From NCBI GenBank assembly GCA_905479115.1, contig CAJQLF010000028.1, forward strand, positions 1-42,894: a stretch of 42,894 nucleotides of DNA, read 5' to 3'. The position numbers and the translations under genes were made by a program. Of the stretch, positions 26,623 to 35,335 are shown in pieces; the stretch's first letter is position 1, and each line of letters starts with the position of its first letter. The notes under the pieces are model-generated. The model saw nothing but the letters and a program-made list of their open reading frames with translations. It was not told where the DNA came from and did not search any database. Origin of the DNA: an uncultured Flavobacteriales bacterium. GTDB taxonomy: Bacteria; Bacteroidota; Bacteroidia; Flavobacteriales_D; Sanyastnellaceae.

Positions 26623-29600
26623 ATGCGCCCACTTACTCTCGCCTTCTTTGTAACGACAGCCGCGGTGCTTTTGACCACGCAGGTCCAGTCACAGCTCGTT
26701 ATTAATGAATTTGATCCATCTGGACCAGGCATTGACACGCAGGAGTTCGTGGAGATTTACGGCACTCCAAATCAGGATTTGTCCGGCTTTTTGTTGGTGA
26801 TTTTTAACGGTTCAAACGCCCAATCCAACCTTTCGGTCGACTTGTCGGGGTACAACTTGAATTCCGAAGGGTTTTTTCTGGTTGGAGGACCGGGCCTCCC
26901 AGAGGCGGACATTGTCATTGAATCAACCAATTGGTTGCAGGTGGGCCAAGAGGGAATCGCTTTGTATGATGCAGACATTTCAGCTTTTCCCAATGGCACC
27001 CCGGTGAGCAGTGAGGACATTTTGGACGGTGTGGTATATGGAAACAACCAACCGCCAATGAGCGCGTTGTTGGATGTTTTGACCCCCAACGGCACTCAAC
27101 TTAATGAGAGTGCCGAAGGGTTAGCAGACTACCAAAGCTTGTCAAGGGTTCCAGACGGGGGCACCCCGCAAACACCATCGGAATTTATTTTGCAGTCGCC
27201 CACCCCGGGCTATAGCAATGTTTTGCTGTGCGATGGCGGTCAAATTGGGCTGCAGAATGCCAGCAACAGTTTTGTGTGCACGGATGAAGGTGAGTTGGTG
27301 TTGGTTCAACTGAATCACAGCAATGACGTTCCGGATGCGGCATTTACCTCAGTGGTTGCAGATGCGGAGTCAGGGCTGATTTTGGCTGCGTTTGATGGAA
27401 CAGCGGTTAATTTATCAGGGCTAGGAGATGGTTTGATGGAGGTGTTTGGTGTTTCCCATGACGCTCCTCTTATTGAAGCAACCCTTGCCCCAGGTCAGCC
27501 CGCTGAAGGCATCTTGGGTGAAGGGTGTGTTGCTGTAACAACGAACAGCATCGAGATTCAAGGAGAAACGTGCGACCCACCAGCTTGCGACGGCGGGTAT
27601 GTAACAGATGCGTCAGGGACCCCAACGGCTTTGGGATGTTTGGGTTTGGAAAACGCGGAAATCACCTTCGGATATACCTCGGAGGCGGAGGATGCCGAAT
27701 ACATTTTTGTGATTACCGATAACACCCAGACCATTTTGGATACTGCGGGATACCCTCAGTATGATTTCTCAGGGCTGGGTGTCGGCACGTATCAAGTGTG
27801 GGGCACGAGCGGTTTGGGCGGGTTTGATGCCGGCACATTGGTCCCTGGAGGTGCGCTGAACGCCATTGCGGGTGTTGAATGCGACAGCTTGAGTATGACA
27901 TTTTTGGAGGTGGAAATTTTGGACTGCGAAAGCGCTAGTTTTTGCGAAGAAATCTTCATCTCTGAGTACGTGGAGGGCAACAGCAACAACAAGGCGATTG
28001 AACTATACAACCCGTCACCTGTGGCGATTGACTTGACGGGTTACAGCATGGAAACATGGAACAATGGCGCTTCCGAAGCGACCAATGTTCAAGAACTTTC
28101 GGGTGTAATCGAACCCAACGGTGTTTTCGTTCTTATGAATGCACTGGCGGCGCCAGAGTTGTTTCAGGCAGGCGATCTGGTAAGTCAGATAACGTGGTTC
28201 AATGGCAATGACGTTATTGTGTTGTACCACGATGGAGTCATCATTGATCAAATGGGCGAATTTGGACCAGATCCAGGAAGCGCTTGGTCCGTGGATGGAG
28301 GTGCTGGAGAAATGGCGGAATACACCTTGGTTCGAAAAGCCAATGTCTCTCAGGGTAGCACAGACTGGGAAGTAGGTCAATACCAATGGGATGCATACCC
28401 GTCGGATACCTTTGATTTTATCGGTTACCATTCAGCCACTTGCACAGGAACGCCAGACATGGAATTGGGTTTCACAGCGACAGATCTGTACATATTTGAA
28501 GGAAGCGGAGTAGAGGTGGTGATGCAGGTGGCCTATCCCCTGCAAAACGCGACAGTTGTGGTGGACGTGGTGGGAGGCACCGCGGAAGCAGGAACTGATT
28601 TCCCAGGGGTGTTCCCTTTGCCAGAGTTCTCCTTTCCCATTGGTTTATTGAATGATCAGTCGTTCACGTTTGCCGCCATTGATGACGAGGAGCCAGAGGG
28701 AGAAGAGACAGTGGAGCTGGCTATACAAGTAACATCGGGCGACTTGGTGTTGCTGATCGACACCGTAACCATCCACATTCAACCGTCGGATTTGACCTAC
28801 CCGGTATATGATATTGCGACGGTGCGGACGGTAGATTTAGTGTCCGGTGTAACCGATAGCTTGGGGGTGTCATGTGAATTGCGAGGGATTGTGCACGGCT
28901 GGAACGATTATCCATCCGGACTCCAGTTCACGTTGATTGATGCAACGGATGGAATTAACGTTTTCAGTCCTCTTTCTGATTTTGGCTACGACCAAGTGGT
29001 TCCCGGTGACAGCCTGCGCGTGCGTGGAACCATTGCTCAATTTGCGGGACTCACTCAAATCATCGCTGATACCGTGCTTTATGAGGGGTCGGGTTTCTTG
29101 ACAGAACAACCTCCATTGGTTCAAGAACTCAACGAAAACACAGAGTCGCACATCATTCGATTGAAGTGCGTGGAATTGGTAGATCCAGAACAATGGACGA
29201 ACAGCGCCCCGAGCTTCGAAGTGGACATTACGACGGGCAACTCGGTGTACACGATGCGGATTGATGCCAATACAGACTTGTTTTTGTCGGATGCTCCAGT
29301 GGGTGTGTTTGGCGTTACAGGGATCGGTGATCAACGGGATTTTGAGGAACCTTACTTTGAAGGTTATCGGATTTCGCCGCGGTACCAATCGGATCTCACG
29401 TCGGCTGTGAATGCCGCGTTTGATGTGACATCTCCCTGGAACTTGCTGGATGGCGCATTGGAAATTGATAACGCAAGCACAGGTGCGGGTGGTTACTATT
29501 GGACATTCGGTGATGGAGGCGTCAGCGAAGAAATGGATCCGGAGTACACCTACACCGATGCGGGCATCTACACCGTGACGTTAACGACTTTCAGCGAGGA

Positions 29601-29901
29601 TGGAGTATGCTCAGATCAAACCTCCGTCGAGGTGGACATTATTGTAGTCTCCGTGGACGAGCTCACAGTGAACGCACGCGTTTGGCCCAACCCAACGAAC
29701 AGCATTGTTATGTTTGAGTCGACAGAGGTGATGGAGTTCATTGAGGTATACACCCTTGCAGGACGCATGGTCCAAACGTTGCAACCTCAGCAAACGAGGA
29801 GCACACTCACGATGCAGTCCATGCCTGCAGGAACGTATTTGGTGAAAATCGGAACAGCGAGCGGTGTGAAAACCGTCAAATTGGTGCGCTCGGCGGAGTA
29901 A
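26623..29901 (+). CDS. Large secreted lamin-tail/Calx-beta/OB/PKD protein, T9SS type A
   Basis: A 1092-residue protein beginning with a signal peptide (MRPLTLAFFVTTAAVLLTTQ). Domains in order, positions rough: lamin-tail domain (25-190: LVINEFDPSG...QEFVEIYG), a Cys-containing linker region, a second lamin-tail domain (440-600: IFISEYVEGNSNNKAIELYN), Calx-beta-like repeat (620-720: AEAGTDF...DDEEPEGEETVEL), an OB-fold-like segment (725-910: RGIVHGWNDYPSGLQFTLID), a PKD domain (915-1010: YYWTFGDGG) and a type A sorting domain (last ~80 residues: VWPNPTNS...MPAGTYLVKI). No catalytic residues are evident. Lamin-tail plus OB-fold modules often accompany secreted nucleases, and a nuclease-family gene is its convergent neighbour. 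Confidence 0.82.
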   Translation: MRPLTLAFFVTTAAVLLTTQVQSQLVINEFDPSGPGIDTQEFVEIYGTPNQDLSGFLLVIFNGSNAQSNLSVDLSGYNLNSEGFFLVGGPGLPEADIVIESTNWLQVGQEGIALYDADISAFPNGTPVSSEDILDGVVYGNNQPPMSALLDVLTPNGTQLNESAEGLADYQSLSRVPDGGTPQTPSEFILQSPTPGYSNVLLCDGGQIGLQNASNSFVCTDEGELVLVQLNHSNDVPDAAFTSVVADAESGLILAAFDGTAVNLSGLGDGLMEVFGVSHDAPLIEATLAPGQPAEGILGEGCVAVTTNSIEIQGETCDPPACDGGYVTDASGTPTALGCLGLENAEITFGYTSEAEDAEYIFVITDNTQTILDTAGYPQYDFSGLGVGTYQVWGTSGLGGFDAGTLVPGGALNAIAGVECDSLSMTFLEVEILDCESASFCEEIFISEYVEGNSNNKAIELYNPSPVAIDLTGYSMETWNNGASEATNVQELSGVIEPNGVFVLMNALAAPELFQAGDLVSQITWFNGNDVIVLYHDGVIIDQMGEFGPDPGSAWSVDGGAGEMAEYTLVRKANVSQGSTDWEVGQYQWDAYPSDTFDFIGYHSATCTGTPDMELGFTATDLYIFEGSGVEVVMQVAYPLQNATVVVDVVGGTAEAGTDFPGVFPLPEFSFPIGLLNDQSFTFAAIDDEEPEGEETVELAIQVTSGDLVLLIDTVTIHIQPSDLTYPVYDIATVRTVDLVSGVTDSLGVSCELRGIVHGWNDYPSGLQFTLIDATDGINVFSPLSDFGYDQVVPGDSLRVRGTIAQFAGLTQIIADTVLYEGSGFLTEQPPLVQELNENTESHIIRLKCVELVDPEQWTNSAPSFEVDITTGNSVYTMRIDANTDLFLSDAPVGVFGVTGIGDQRDFEEPYFEGYRISPRYQSDLTSAVNAAFDVTSPWNLLDGALEIDNASTGAGGYYWTFGDGGVSEEMDPEYTYTDAGIYTVTLTTFSEDGVCSDQTSVEVDIIVVSVDELTVNARVWPNPTNSIVMFESTEVMEFIEVYTLAGRMVQTLQPQQTRSTLTMQSMPAGTYLVKIGTASGVKTVKLVRSAE

Positions 29902-29925
29902 AGAGGCGTCTGCTCGGAGTTCAGG

Positions 29926-31689
29926 TCAGCATGTGCCCCCGAACAACCCGAGCAATACCAAAAGGTCCGCTACGGAAACGACTGAATCGTTGGTCAGGTC
30001 GCCCGGACAGAGGTCCAATGAGCTGCAGCTGCAAAGTTCTAGCGCGTCAGAAACGCCATCTCCGTCCGTATCTGCGAGGCCAGGGTCTGTTCCATAAACA
30101 TTGACTTCGAGAGCGTCACTAAGCCCATCTCCATCGCTGTCGCTGCATGCATCCCCGACGCCATCTCCATTGAAATCACCTTGATCGGGGTTCAAAACGC
30201 TGAGGCAGTTGTCATCGAAGTCGCTGATTCCATCCTCATCCAAGTCGGGTGCGTAGCCAATTAAATCACCAAGACCGAGGTCTCCAACGACTATAAAATG
30301 ATCCGAGGCAGCGAGTGCATCCCCCGCCTGTAAACCCAGCTCAGCGAGCCGCTCAGAAGCCATGTTGGCCGTCCTCAATACAAATCCCCCCTTCACATCG
30401 GCAGAGGCATCAGAGGTGATGAGGTAGTCGAGTTTTCCGGGCATCCATTCCGAGGAGAGGTTGCCGCTTTGCCATGTGAAATCAAACGGATGGTCCGACT
30501 GCAACAAGGGCCATTCGGTGAGGGATGAACCATCCCAATCTGGCGCGAAATCCGGTCCGTGCGCGGATTCATTGCTGATGTCGCCGGAGACCAAGGTGTA
30601 AATCGGGTTGTCCAAACCGACCATGTTGAGGTCCCCACCGTAAACGACCGGGGTGTTAGCCGCAATGCTGATTTCCCCTTCTCCGTTGATGGCGTCTCGC
30701 AAAAATGCCATGTACTCATCCGCTTCCGCTTGCCTCTGCGCTTCGTTGGAAGATCCTCCACAACATTTCATGTGGCTGCTCGTAAAAAGCAACGGCACCT
30801 CCCAATCAGCATGCCCTTCGACGACGACTGGAAATTGCCGGGTTACGGATGCAAATGAGGACAGGATGTTTCCTTTGGCGGCCACCATCAAATCCCAATC
30901 GTCTTTGACGACATTCCACGACCCTCCACCCTCTATGGGGATCCACTCGTTGAGTAGGTTGGTTACGTAATTCGCACTCACATTGGACACTTCTGAAAAC
31001 CCAATAACATCGGGACTGACCGCTTGTAAAATACGCTCCATGGCCTGTTGAGCAGCGGGCTCATCCATGCGCCCGTTCATGTTCCAAAAAGCAACACGGT
31101 TCAGGGTTCCGCCTGCCCGTTCGATGCTGACAGGAATCCAAGGGTCGAGGTTTTCATTGAGAGTGTGAGCATATCCCTCCGAAGGAAAACTGACCTGTGA
31201 CGCATTGTCAAACCATGCAATGCGAACATCGGGGCCTGTCACTTGCGTGAGTTCCCGATCGAAGGCAATTTCAAATTTGGTACCGCTGTATGTAGGTGCG
31301 ACGCGCATCCCTATTTCATTGAACGATTCGATGCCGGACCCGTTCGTGTACCGGATGGCCTGTCGATCGGCGAGGTTGATGAGCAGGTCGACTCCGAGCC
31401 CTTGGTTGGCATAATCCACACCCGTCTCGGTGTTGTCATCCAAATCCAACAGAATGCACAAGTCGTTGGGCAGCACATTTTCATCCAAGGCAACTTCGTT
31501 GAGGACCTCCACATACAAGTAGAGCCAACTGGCGTTGCTGGTAACGCTGGTCTTGACAAAAGGACCTCCTTCGGTATCTGTCACGTGCGGTTGGTTGGTC
31601 CAATCGTTGAATTGATTGTCCAGTTGAATTTGAGCAAAGCCCTCACTGCAAATGAGAAGAATAAAAAGAGCGGTAGACAGAAGTTTCAT
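29926..31689 (-). CDS. Secreted endonuclease/exonuclease/phosphatase-family enzyme with TSP3 and dockerin-like tail
   Basis: A 587-residue exported protein (signal peptide MKLLSTALFILLICSEGFAQ). Residues about 20-190 look like a CBM9/DOMON-like sandwich. About 195-475 is the EEP fold, with all key elements visible: WNMNG, the catalytic Glu in DVIGFSEVSN, the GGDLNMVG Asp/Asn pair and the terminal SDHF. Substrates may be nucleic acids, nucleotides or other phosphoesters. Calcium-binding thrombospondin type 3 repeats follow (DEDGISDFDDNC, DFNGDGVGDAC, DSDGDGLSDALE). The end, CPGDLTNDSVVSVADLLVLL, is a dockerin-like EF-hand, in place of the usual T9SS sorting domain. It is tail-to-tail with the lamin-tail protein, 24 nt apart. 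Confidence 0.85.
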   Translation of the reverse strand: MKLLSTALFILLICSEGFAQIQLDNQFNDWTNQPHVTDTEGGPFVKTSVTSNASWLYLYVEVLNEVALDENVLPNDLCILLDLDDNTETGVDYANQGLGVDLLINLADRQAIRYTNGSGIESFNEIGMRVAPTYSGTKFEIAFDRELTQVTGPDVRIAWFDNASQVSFPSEGYAHTLNENLDPWIPVSIERAGGTLNRVAFWNMNGRMDEPAAQQAMERILQAVSPDVIGFSEVSNVSANYVTNLLNEWIPIEGGGSWNVVKDDWDLMVAAKGNILSSFASVTRQFPVVVEGHADWEVPLLFTSSHMKCCGGSSNEAQRQAEADEYMAFLRDAINGEGEISIAANTPVVYGGDLNMVGLDNPIYTLVSGDISNESAHGPDFAPDWDGSSLTEWPLLQSDHPFDFTWQSGNLSSEWMPGKLDYLITSDASADVKGGFVLRTANMASERLAELGLQAGDALAASDHFIVVGDLGLGDLIGYAPDLDEDGISDFDDNCLSVLNPDQGDFNGDGVGDACSDSDGDGLSDALEVNVYGTDPGLADTDGDGVSDALELCSCSSLDLCPGDLTNDSVVSVADLLVLLGLFGGTC

Positions 31690-31712
31690 GGTCAGTTTCT
31701 TGCAAGGTGAAG

Positions 31713-31727
31713 CGTAACGAAGTTACG
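31713..31727. promoter_or_regulatory. 15-bp palindrome with overlapping TAACTTCG element
   Basis: CGTAAC-GAA-GTTACG is a perfect 6-bp inverted repeat around a 3-bp centre, in the divergent gap between the EEP enzyme (minus) and the EamA transporter (plus). On the minus strand it contains TAACTTCG (31718-31725), 28 nt before the EEP start codon. It may be an operator, a -7 element, or both. Confidence 0.4.
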
Positions 31728-31729
31728 GG

Positions 31730-31737
31730 TAGATTTG
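31730..31737 (+). promoter_or_regulatory. Candidate -7 element of the EamA gene
   Basis: TAGATTTG is an exact TAnnTTTG match ending 5 nt before the ATG at 31743. If functional, the transcript is nearly leaderless, or translation starts at the ATG at 31767. No -33 box is clear at normal spacing. Confidence 0.4.
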
Positions 31738-31742
31738 CCGGA

Positions 31743-32675
31743 ATGAATCGTCGCCAAAGCACCTTTATGTTGCACTTCATCGTGGTGATCTTTGGGTTCA
31801 CGGGTATTTTGGGTAAACTTATTTCCCTGGATGCTGAGCGATTGGTGTTTTGGCGGGTGTTTTTAGGAGGCGGGTTGGTTTGGTTGTGGTTGATGATTCG
31901 CCGCCGTGTTCAACGTTTCGAGCCGCGTGTTTTGTGGAAGGTGGCTATGGTGGGATGTTTTGCCGCCGCGCATTGGATTGCATTCTTTGCGAGCATCAAG
32001 GTGAGCAATGTTTCTGTCGCGCTCGCGACGTTGGCGACGACCCCGGTGTTTGTTAGCCTCATTGAACCGTTGGTGCATCGCCGCAAACTGGATGTACGGG
32101 AGGTTTTGCTGGGCGGTGTGATCATCATTGGCTTGTTGGTGTTGTTGTTTGGGCCGTCTGCGGGTGGAGCGGTTCAAGACATGTCCAGCTATTATGATGG
32201 GGTGGCTCTTGCGCTCCTTTCAGCGGCCCTTGCTGCGGTGTTTGCGACGTTGAACTCTGTGTTGGTGAAGCGCCATGATTCAGCCAACTTAACCCGGGTG
32301 GAGTTGCTCAGTGCAGCATTGGTTTTGTGCGGCATTTTCATGGTGCAAGGAAAAGGGATGGACTTGAGTTTTTGGCAAGTACCTCAAGCGGATTGGCTGT
32401 GGTTGGGGCTGCTGGCATCATTGGCAACCGCCTTCGCTTTCTTGATGAGCATTGAGGTGATGAAAAACCTAACGGCCTTTACCACGGCGGTGGCCATTAA
32501 TCTAGAACCGGTTTACGCTATTGTTTTGGCGGCGTTGATTTTTGGGGAAGAGGAGCGCATGAACGGGGGCTTTTACCTCGGCGCCTCCATCATCGTCGGG
32601 GCTGTGTTTGTGGATGCATGGCTGAAGCGCAGGGATCGCCGCCCATCCACCCAAGCTCACTCAGACGTGGAATAA
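31743..32675 (+). CDS. EamA/DMT-family transporter
   Basis: From the ATG at 31743 the product is 310 residues with about ten hydrophobic helices in two related halves (EamA repeats; second half beginning near ALALLSAALAAVFATLNSVL). The signature end of the second repeat, NLEPVYAIVLAALIFGEEE, is clear. Family members export amino acids, nucleotides, drugs or other metabolites; the substrate cannot be assigned. An in-frame ATG at 31707 precedes the -7-like elements at 31713-31737, so the later start is preferred; 31767 is also possible. The 3' end overlaps hemW by 15 nt on the opposite strand. Confidence 0.88.
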   Translation: MNRRQSTFMLHFIVVIFGFTGILGKLISLDAERLVFWRVFLGGGLVWLWLMIRRRVQRFEPRVLWKVAMVGCFAAAHWIAFFASIKVSNVSVALATLATTPVFVSLIEPLVHRRKLDVREVLLGGVIIIGLLVLLFGPSAGGAVQDMSSYYDGVALALLSAALAAVFATLNSVLVKRHDSANLTRVELLSAALVLCGIFMVQGKGMDLSFWQVPQADWLWLGLLASLATAFAFLMSIEVMKNLTAFTTAVAINLEPVYAIVLAALIFGEEERMNGGFYLGASIIVGAVFVDAWLKRRDRRPSTQAHSDVE

Positions 32676-33800
32676 AGCGGAGGCAATTCGATCAGCAAAC
32701 AACCAATGGGTTTCGGGAATTCGGAAACGATCAGTTCCGGAAGCGATGAGCTGTCCAGTCGAAATCAACTGCTGCCAATCCACAGCGTTTTGGAGGTCGG
32801 GACGCAGGCGATGGACCTTCTCCAATTCGACGAGGTCAATTCCGTGCGCCGTTCGCAATCCCGTCATAATCGATTCGTTGTAGCGGTCTATTGGATTTAA
32901 GGCGTCGGTTTCCAAAGGCAGGTCTTGGATGCCTTGGGCGGAATTTAGCGCCCTGATGTACCGGGGGTTGTTGGATACATTCGCTGTTCGAGCCATCCCA
33001 CTAAAGCTGTGGGCACCCGGTCCGATGCCCCAATACGGTAATCCCGACCAATAGTGTCGGTTGTGAACAGCGTGCCCTCCCGGTCGCGCCCAATTTGATA
33101 CTTCGTAATGGGCAAATCCCGCCTCCGTCATCGCGGAACACAGCGCGTGGTATTCCGATTCAATTTGTCCCTCGTCGGGCGCCGGAGCTTTTCCGTTTTG
33201 GATGTTTCGGCCTAAGGCTGTTTGGTCTTCAACGGTCAAAATGTAGGCAGACAAATGATCCACGGGAAGCGATACAAACCGCTCGAGTTCATGTTCGAAG
33301 GTGTGCGTGCGACCCGGAATTCCATAAATTAAGTCGGCGGTGAGGTGTTCAAACCCTGCTTCAGCAGCCCACCGCACGGCCTGCTCGGCATCCGATGCTG
33401 AATGCTTTCGGTTCATCCAGGCCAACCGGTTTTCATCAAACGTCTGAATGCCAATGGACAACCGCGTTATTCCCATGGAGCGCCAGGCGTCTAACTGGCC
33501 CCGCGTGACGTCTTCCGGATTGGCTTCTAAGGTGATTTCTCGGCACGCGGATGCCTCAGGTAAAAAAGCCCCAAGCAACCGCTTGAGCCCAGAAGCGGGA
33601 AACAAAGAAGGTGTGCCACCGCCAAAATAAATACTTTGAATCTCCTCTAAGTCTGGGTTTTCCGCCTGCATTCGCACCTCAATTTCCTTTATCAAAGCGC
33701 CTTCCATGGCCTCAAGTGTGGATTGATTGGTGGAGAAATGGAAGTCACAATAGTGACACGCAGTTCTACAGAATGGAATGTGAATGTAAACCCCGAACAT
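32661..33800 (-). CDS. hemW: Radical SAM haem chaperone HemW
   Basis: A 379-residue radical SAM protein. The cluster motif is Cys11-x3-Cys15-x2-Cys18 (PFCRTACHYCDF), as expected for HemW, followed by FGGGTPSLF, LEANPEDV and the TADLIYGIPGRT segment. HemW-type proteins bind haem and deliver it to respiratory enzymes. They are often misannotated as oxygen-independent coproporphyrinogen oxidase, but the HemN-specific extra N-terminal residues are absent. It is transcribed alone, divergent from the biotin carrier protein (39-nt gap) and convergent with a 15-nt overlap with the EamA gene. Confidence 0.92.
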   Translation of the reverse strand: MFGVYIHIPFCRTACHYCDFHFSTNQSTLEAMEGALIKEIEVRMQAENPDLEEIQSIYFGGGTPSLFPASGLKRLLGAFLPEASACREITLEANPEDVTRGQLDAWRSMGITRLSIGIQTFDENRLAWMNRKHSASDAEQAVRWAAEAGFEHLTADLIYGIPGRTHTFEHELERFVSLPVDHLSAYILTVEDQTALGRNIQNGKAPAPDEGQIESEYHALCSAMTEAGFAHYEVSNWARPGGHAVHNRHYWSGLPYWGIGPGAHSFSGMARTANVSNNPRYIRALNSAQGIQDLPLETDALNPIDRYNESIMTGLRTAHGIDLVELEKVHRLRPDLQNAVDWQQLISTGQLIASGTDRFRIPETHWLFADRIASALFHV

Positions 33801-33839
33801 GCCCCCAAGTTCGGTCCAAAATCCTCCTAACTTGCTCTC

Positions 33840-34325
33840 ATGGAATGGGAAGTTCGTTGGCCAGACGGTTCGTCTGAGCGTGTGTCACCAAACGCAGGTG
33901 AATCTTGGGACTGGAAACCCGCCGGTCCAGGTATGTATGATGTGCGAATGGGCACGCAAAATGTTCGTGTAGAGGCGTTGAGTGGTCCGGATGCTCAGGG
34001 CTTCTTCCGCATCCGTGTAAACGGGGTGGAGCAGGAAATCCAAGTGCTTAGCCATCAACATTTGTTGTTGGAGTCGATGGGCATGACGGGAACCACCGAA
34101 TCCATTGAGCGACACGTCGAGGCGCCGATGCCTGGGAAGGTGCTGGAGGTGAAGGTTGCTTCAGGGGATCAGGTCAAGGCAGGTGATGCGCTCTTGGTCT
34201 TGGAGGCGATGAAAATGGAAAATGTATTGCGCGCCCCTCGGGATGGTGTGGTGGAGCGAGTGGATGCGGTGGTGGGCATCGCCGTTGAAAAGGGTGCGGC
34301 ATTGGTGACATATGAAATGAATTGA
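33840..34325 (+). CDS. Biotin carboxyl carrier protein (biotinyl domain)
   Basis: A 161-residue protein. The C-terminal ~75 residues form a biotinyl domain with the biotinylation motif EAMKMEN, where the middle Lys carries biotin, and a preceding APMPGKV turn. The N-terminal ~80 residues (MEWEVRWPDGSSERVSPNAG) resemble the linker domain of acyl-CoA (propionyl/methylcrotonyl-type) carboxylase carriers more than AccB. No carboxylase or carboxyltransferase gene is in the window, so its partners lie elsewhere. It is the first gene of the operon that continues into the T9SS type B cargo, PorP/SprF and a histidine kinase. A TAACTTGC 4 nt upstream of the ATG may be a -7 element. Confidence 0.88.
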   Translation: MEWEVRWPDGSSERVSPNAGESWDWKPAGPGMYDVRMGTQNVRVEALSGPDAQGFFRIRVNGVEQEIQVLSHQHLLLESMGMTGTTESIERHVEAPMPGKVLEVKVASGDQVKAGDALLVLEAMKMENVLRAPRDGVVERVDAVVGIAVEKGAALVTYEMN

Positions 34326-34327
34326 AC

Positions 34328-35335
34328 ATGCGTTGGATGAATATGAAATTTAGATGGACGATCCTGCTTGCGCTTTGCACCCTGGTGGTGCTGCCGCGGC
34401 AACTGAGCGCACAAGGGTGCGACAACCCCATACCAACATGCGGTGAACTACCTGAGCCCGTTTCTTTGAGTTTCGTGCAATCCCTGGAGGTAGCGTGCCT
34501 CAACTCGCCGTACGTTTCGGTTCTGGAGTTCATGACGAACGGTAACGTGGTGAATACGGGACCCGTGACCGTAGATGTTGGGGGAATCACCTGCCAAACC
34601 GACGGGGTGGATGACGTCATCGAATGTGTGGTGGTCAAGCCCGACCCGCAGTTTTTTTGCGACGTTTCGCTGTATGAGATTGTGGGTGCATGCTCAGAGA
34701 CAGCAGGCTCGTTTTCCATTCAAACCTCTGATTTACTTCCCAACACGACCTACCTCATTTTGATTGGAACCGCTCACGACCCATCCTTGACTCCATGTAA
34801 TTTGACGGTCTATCTCTCGGGCCCAGCTGTTTCCATTGATGCGTGCTGCACAACCAACATCGTACCAGGACAGAGCATAAACTTGACTGTAACAGGCGGA
34901 GACGAAGATTTGGGATATACGTGGTTTCCAAATTATGGGTTGTCCTCGACCACTGGCTCCGAGGTGATTGCTTCACCGGGGGTGACCACAACGTATTCTG
35001 TTTCGGGCTTTTTTGGCGGGTGCCAGTACACCGATGCGGTGACCGTATCAGTAGGCAATCCATTAGGCATACCCACAAGCTTCACGCCCAATGGGGATTT
35101 GATCAATGACCTCTGGTCCATTGATGGGTTGACCCAATACAATACGGCCGATGTGAGGATTTTTGATCGCTGGGGCCAGCTCGTCTACCGAAGCGTCGGC
35201 TACGCGCAACCGTGGAATGGGAAGAACGGAGGAACAGACGTACCGGTGGGAACGTACTACTATGCGATTGATTTGAACGACCCGCTTTCGGTGGATTTTG
35301 AAACCATCACCGGCTTTATCAGTATCATCCGATGA
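34328..35335 (+). CDS. T9SS type B (gliding-motility-associated C-terminal) cargo protein
   Basis: From the ATG at 34328 the product is 335 residues; a TTG six bases upstream and ATGs at 34337 and 34343 are alternatives, all giving a signal peptide (FRWTILLALCTLVVLPRQLSAQ region). Residues about 30-170 are a Cys-containing beta-rich region without a known family. About 170-245 resembles a PKD/Ig-like strand set (SINLTVTGGDEDLGYTWFPN). The last ~85 residues are a classic type B sorting domain: GIPTSFTPNGDLINDLWSID, then VRIFDRWGQLVYRS and VPVGTYYYAID. It probably ends up on the cell surface. The gene overlaps porP/sprF by 4 nt (ATGA), indicating co-synthesis with its likely secretion partner. 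Confidence 0.88.
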   Translation: MRWMNMKFRWTILLALCTLVVLPRQLSAQGCDNPIPTCGELPEPVSLSFVQSLEVACLNSPYVSVLEFMTNGNVVNTGPVTVDVGGITCQTDGVDDVIECVVVKPDPQFFCDVSLYEIVGACSETAGSFSIQTSDLLPNTTYLILIGTAHDPSLTPCNLTVYLSGPAVSIDACCTTNIVPGQSINLTVTGGDEDLGYTWFPNYGLSSTTGSEVIASPGVTTTYSVSGFFGGCQYTDAVTVSVGNPLGIPTSFTPNGDLINDLWSIDGLTQYNTADVRIFDRWGQLVYRSVGYAQPWNGKNGGTDVPVGTYYYAIDLNDPLSVDFETITGFISIIR

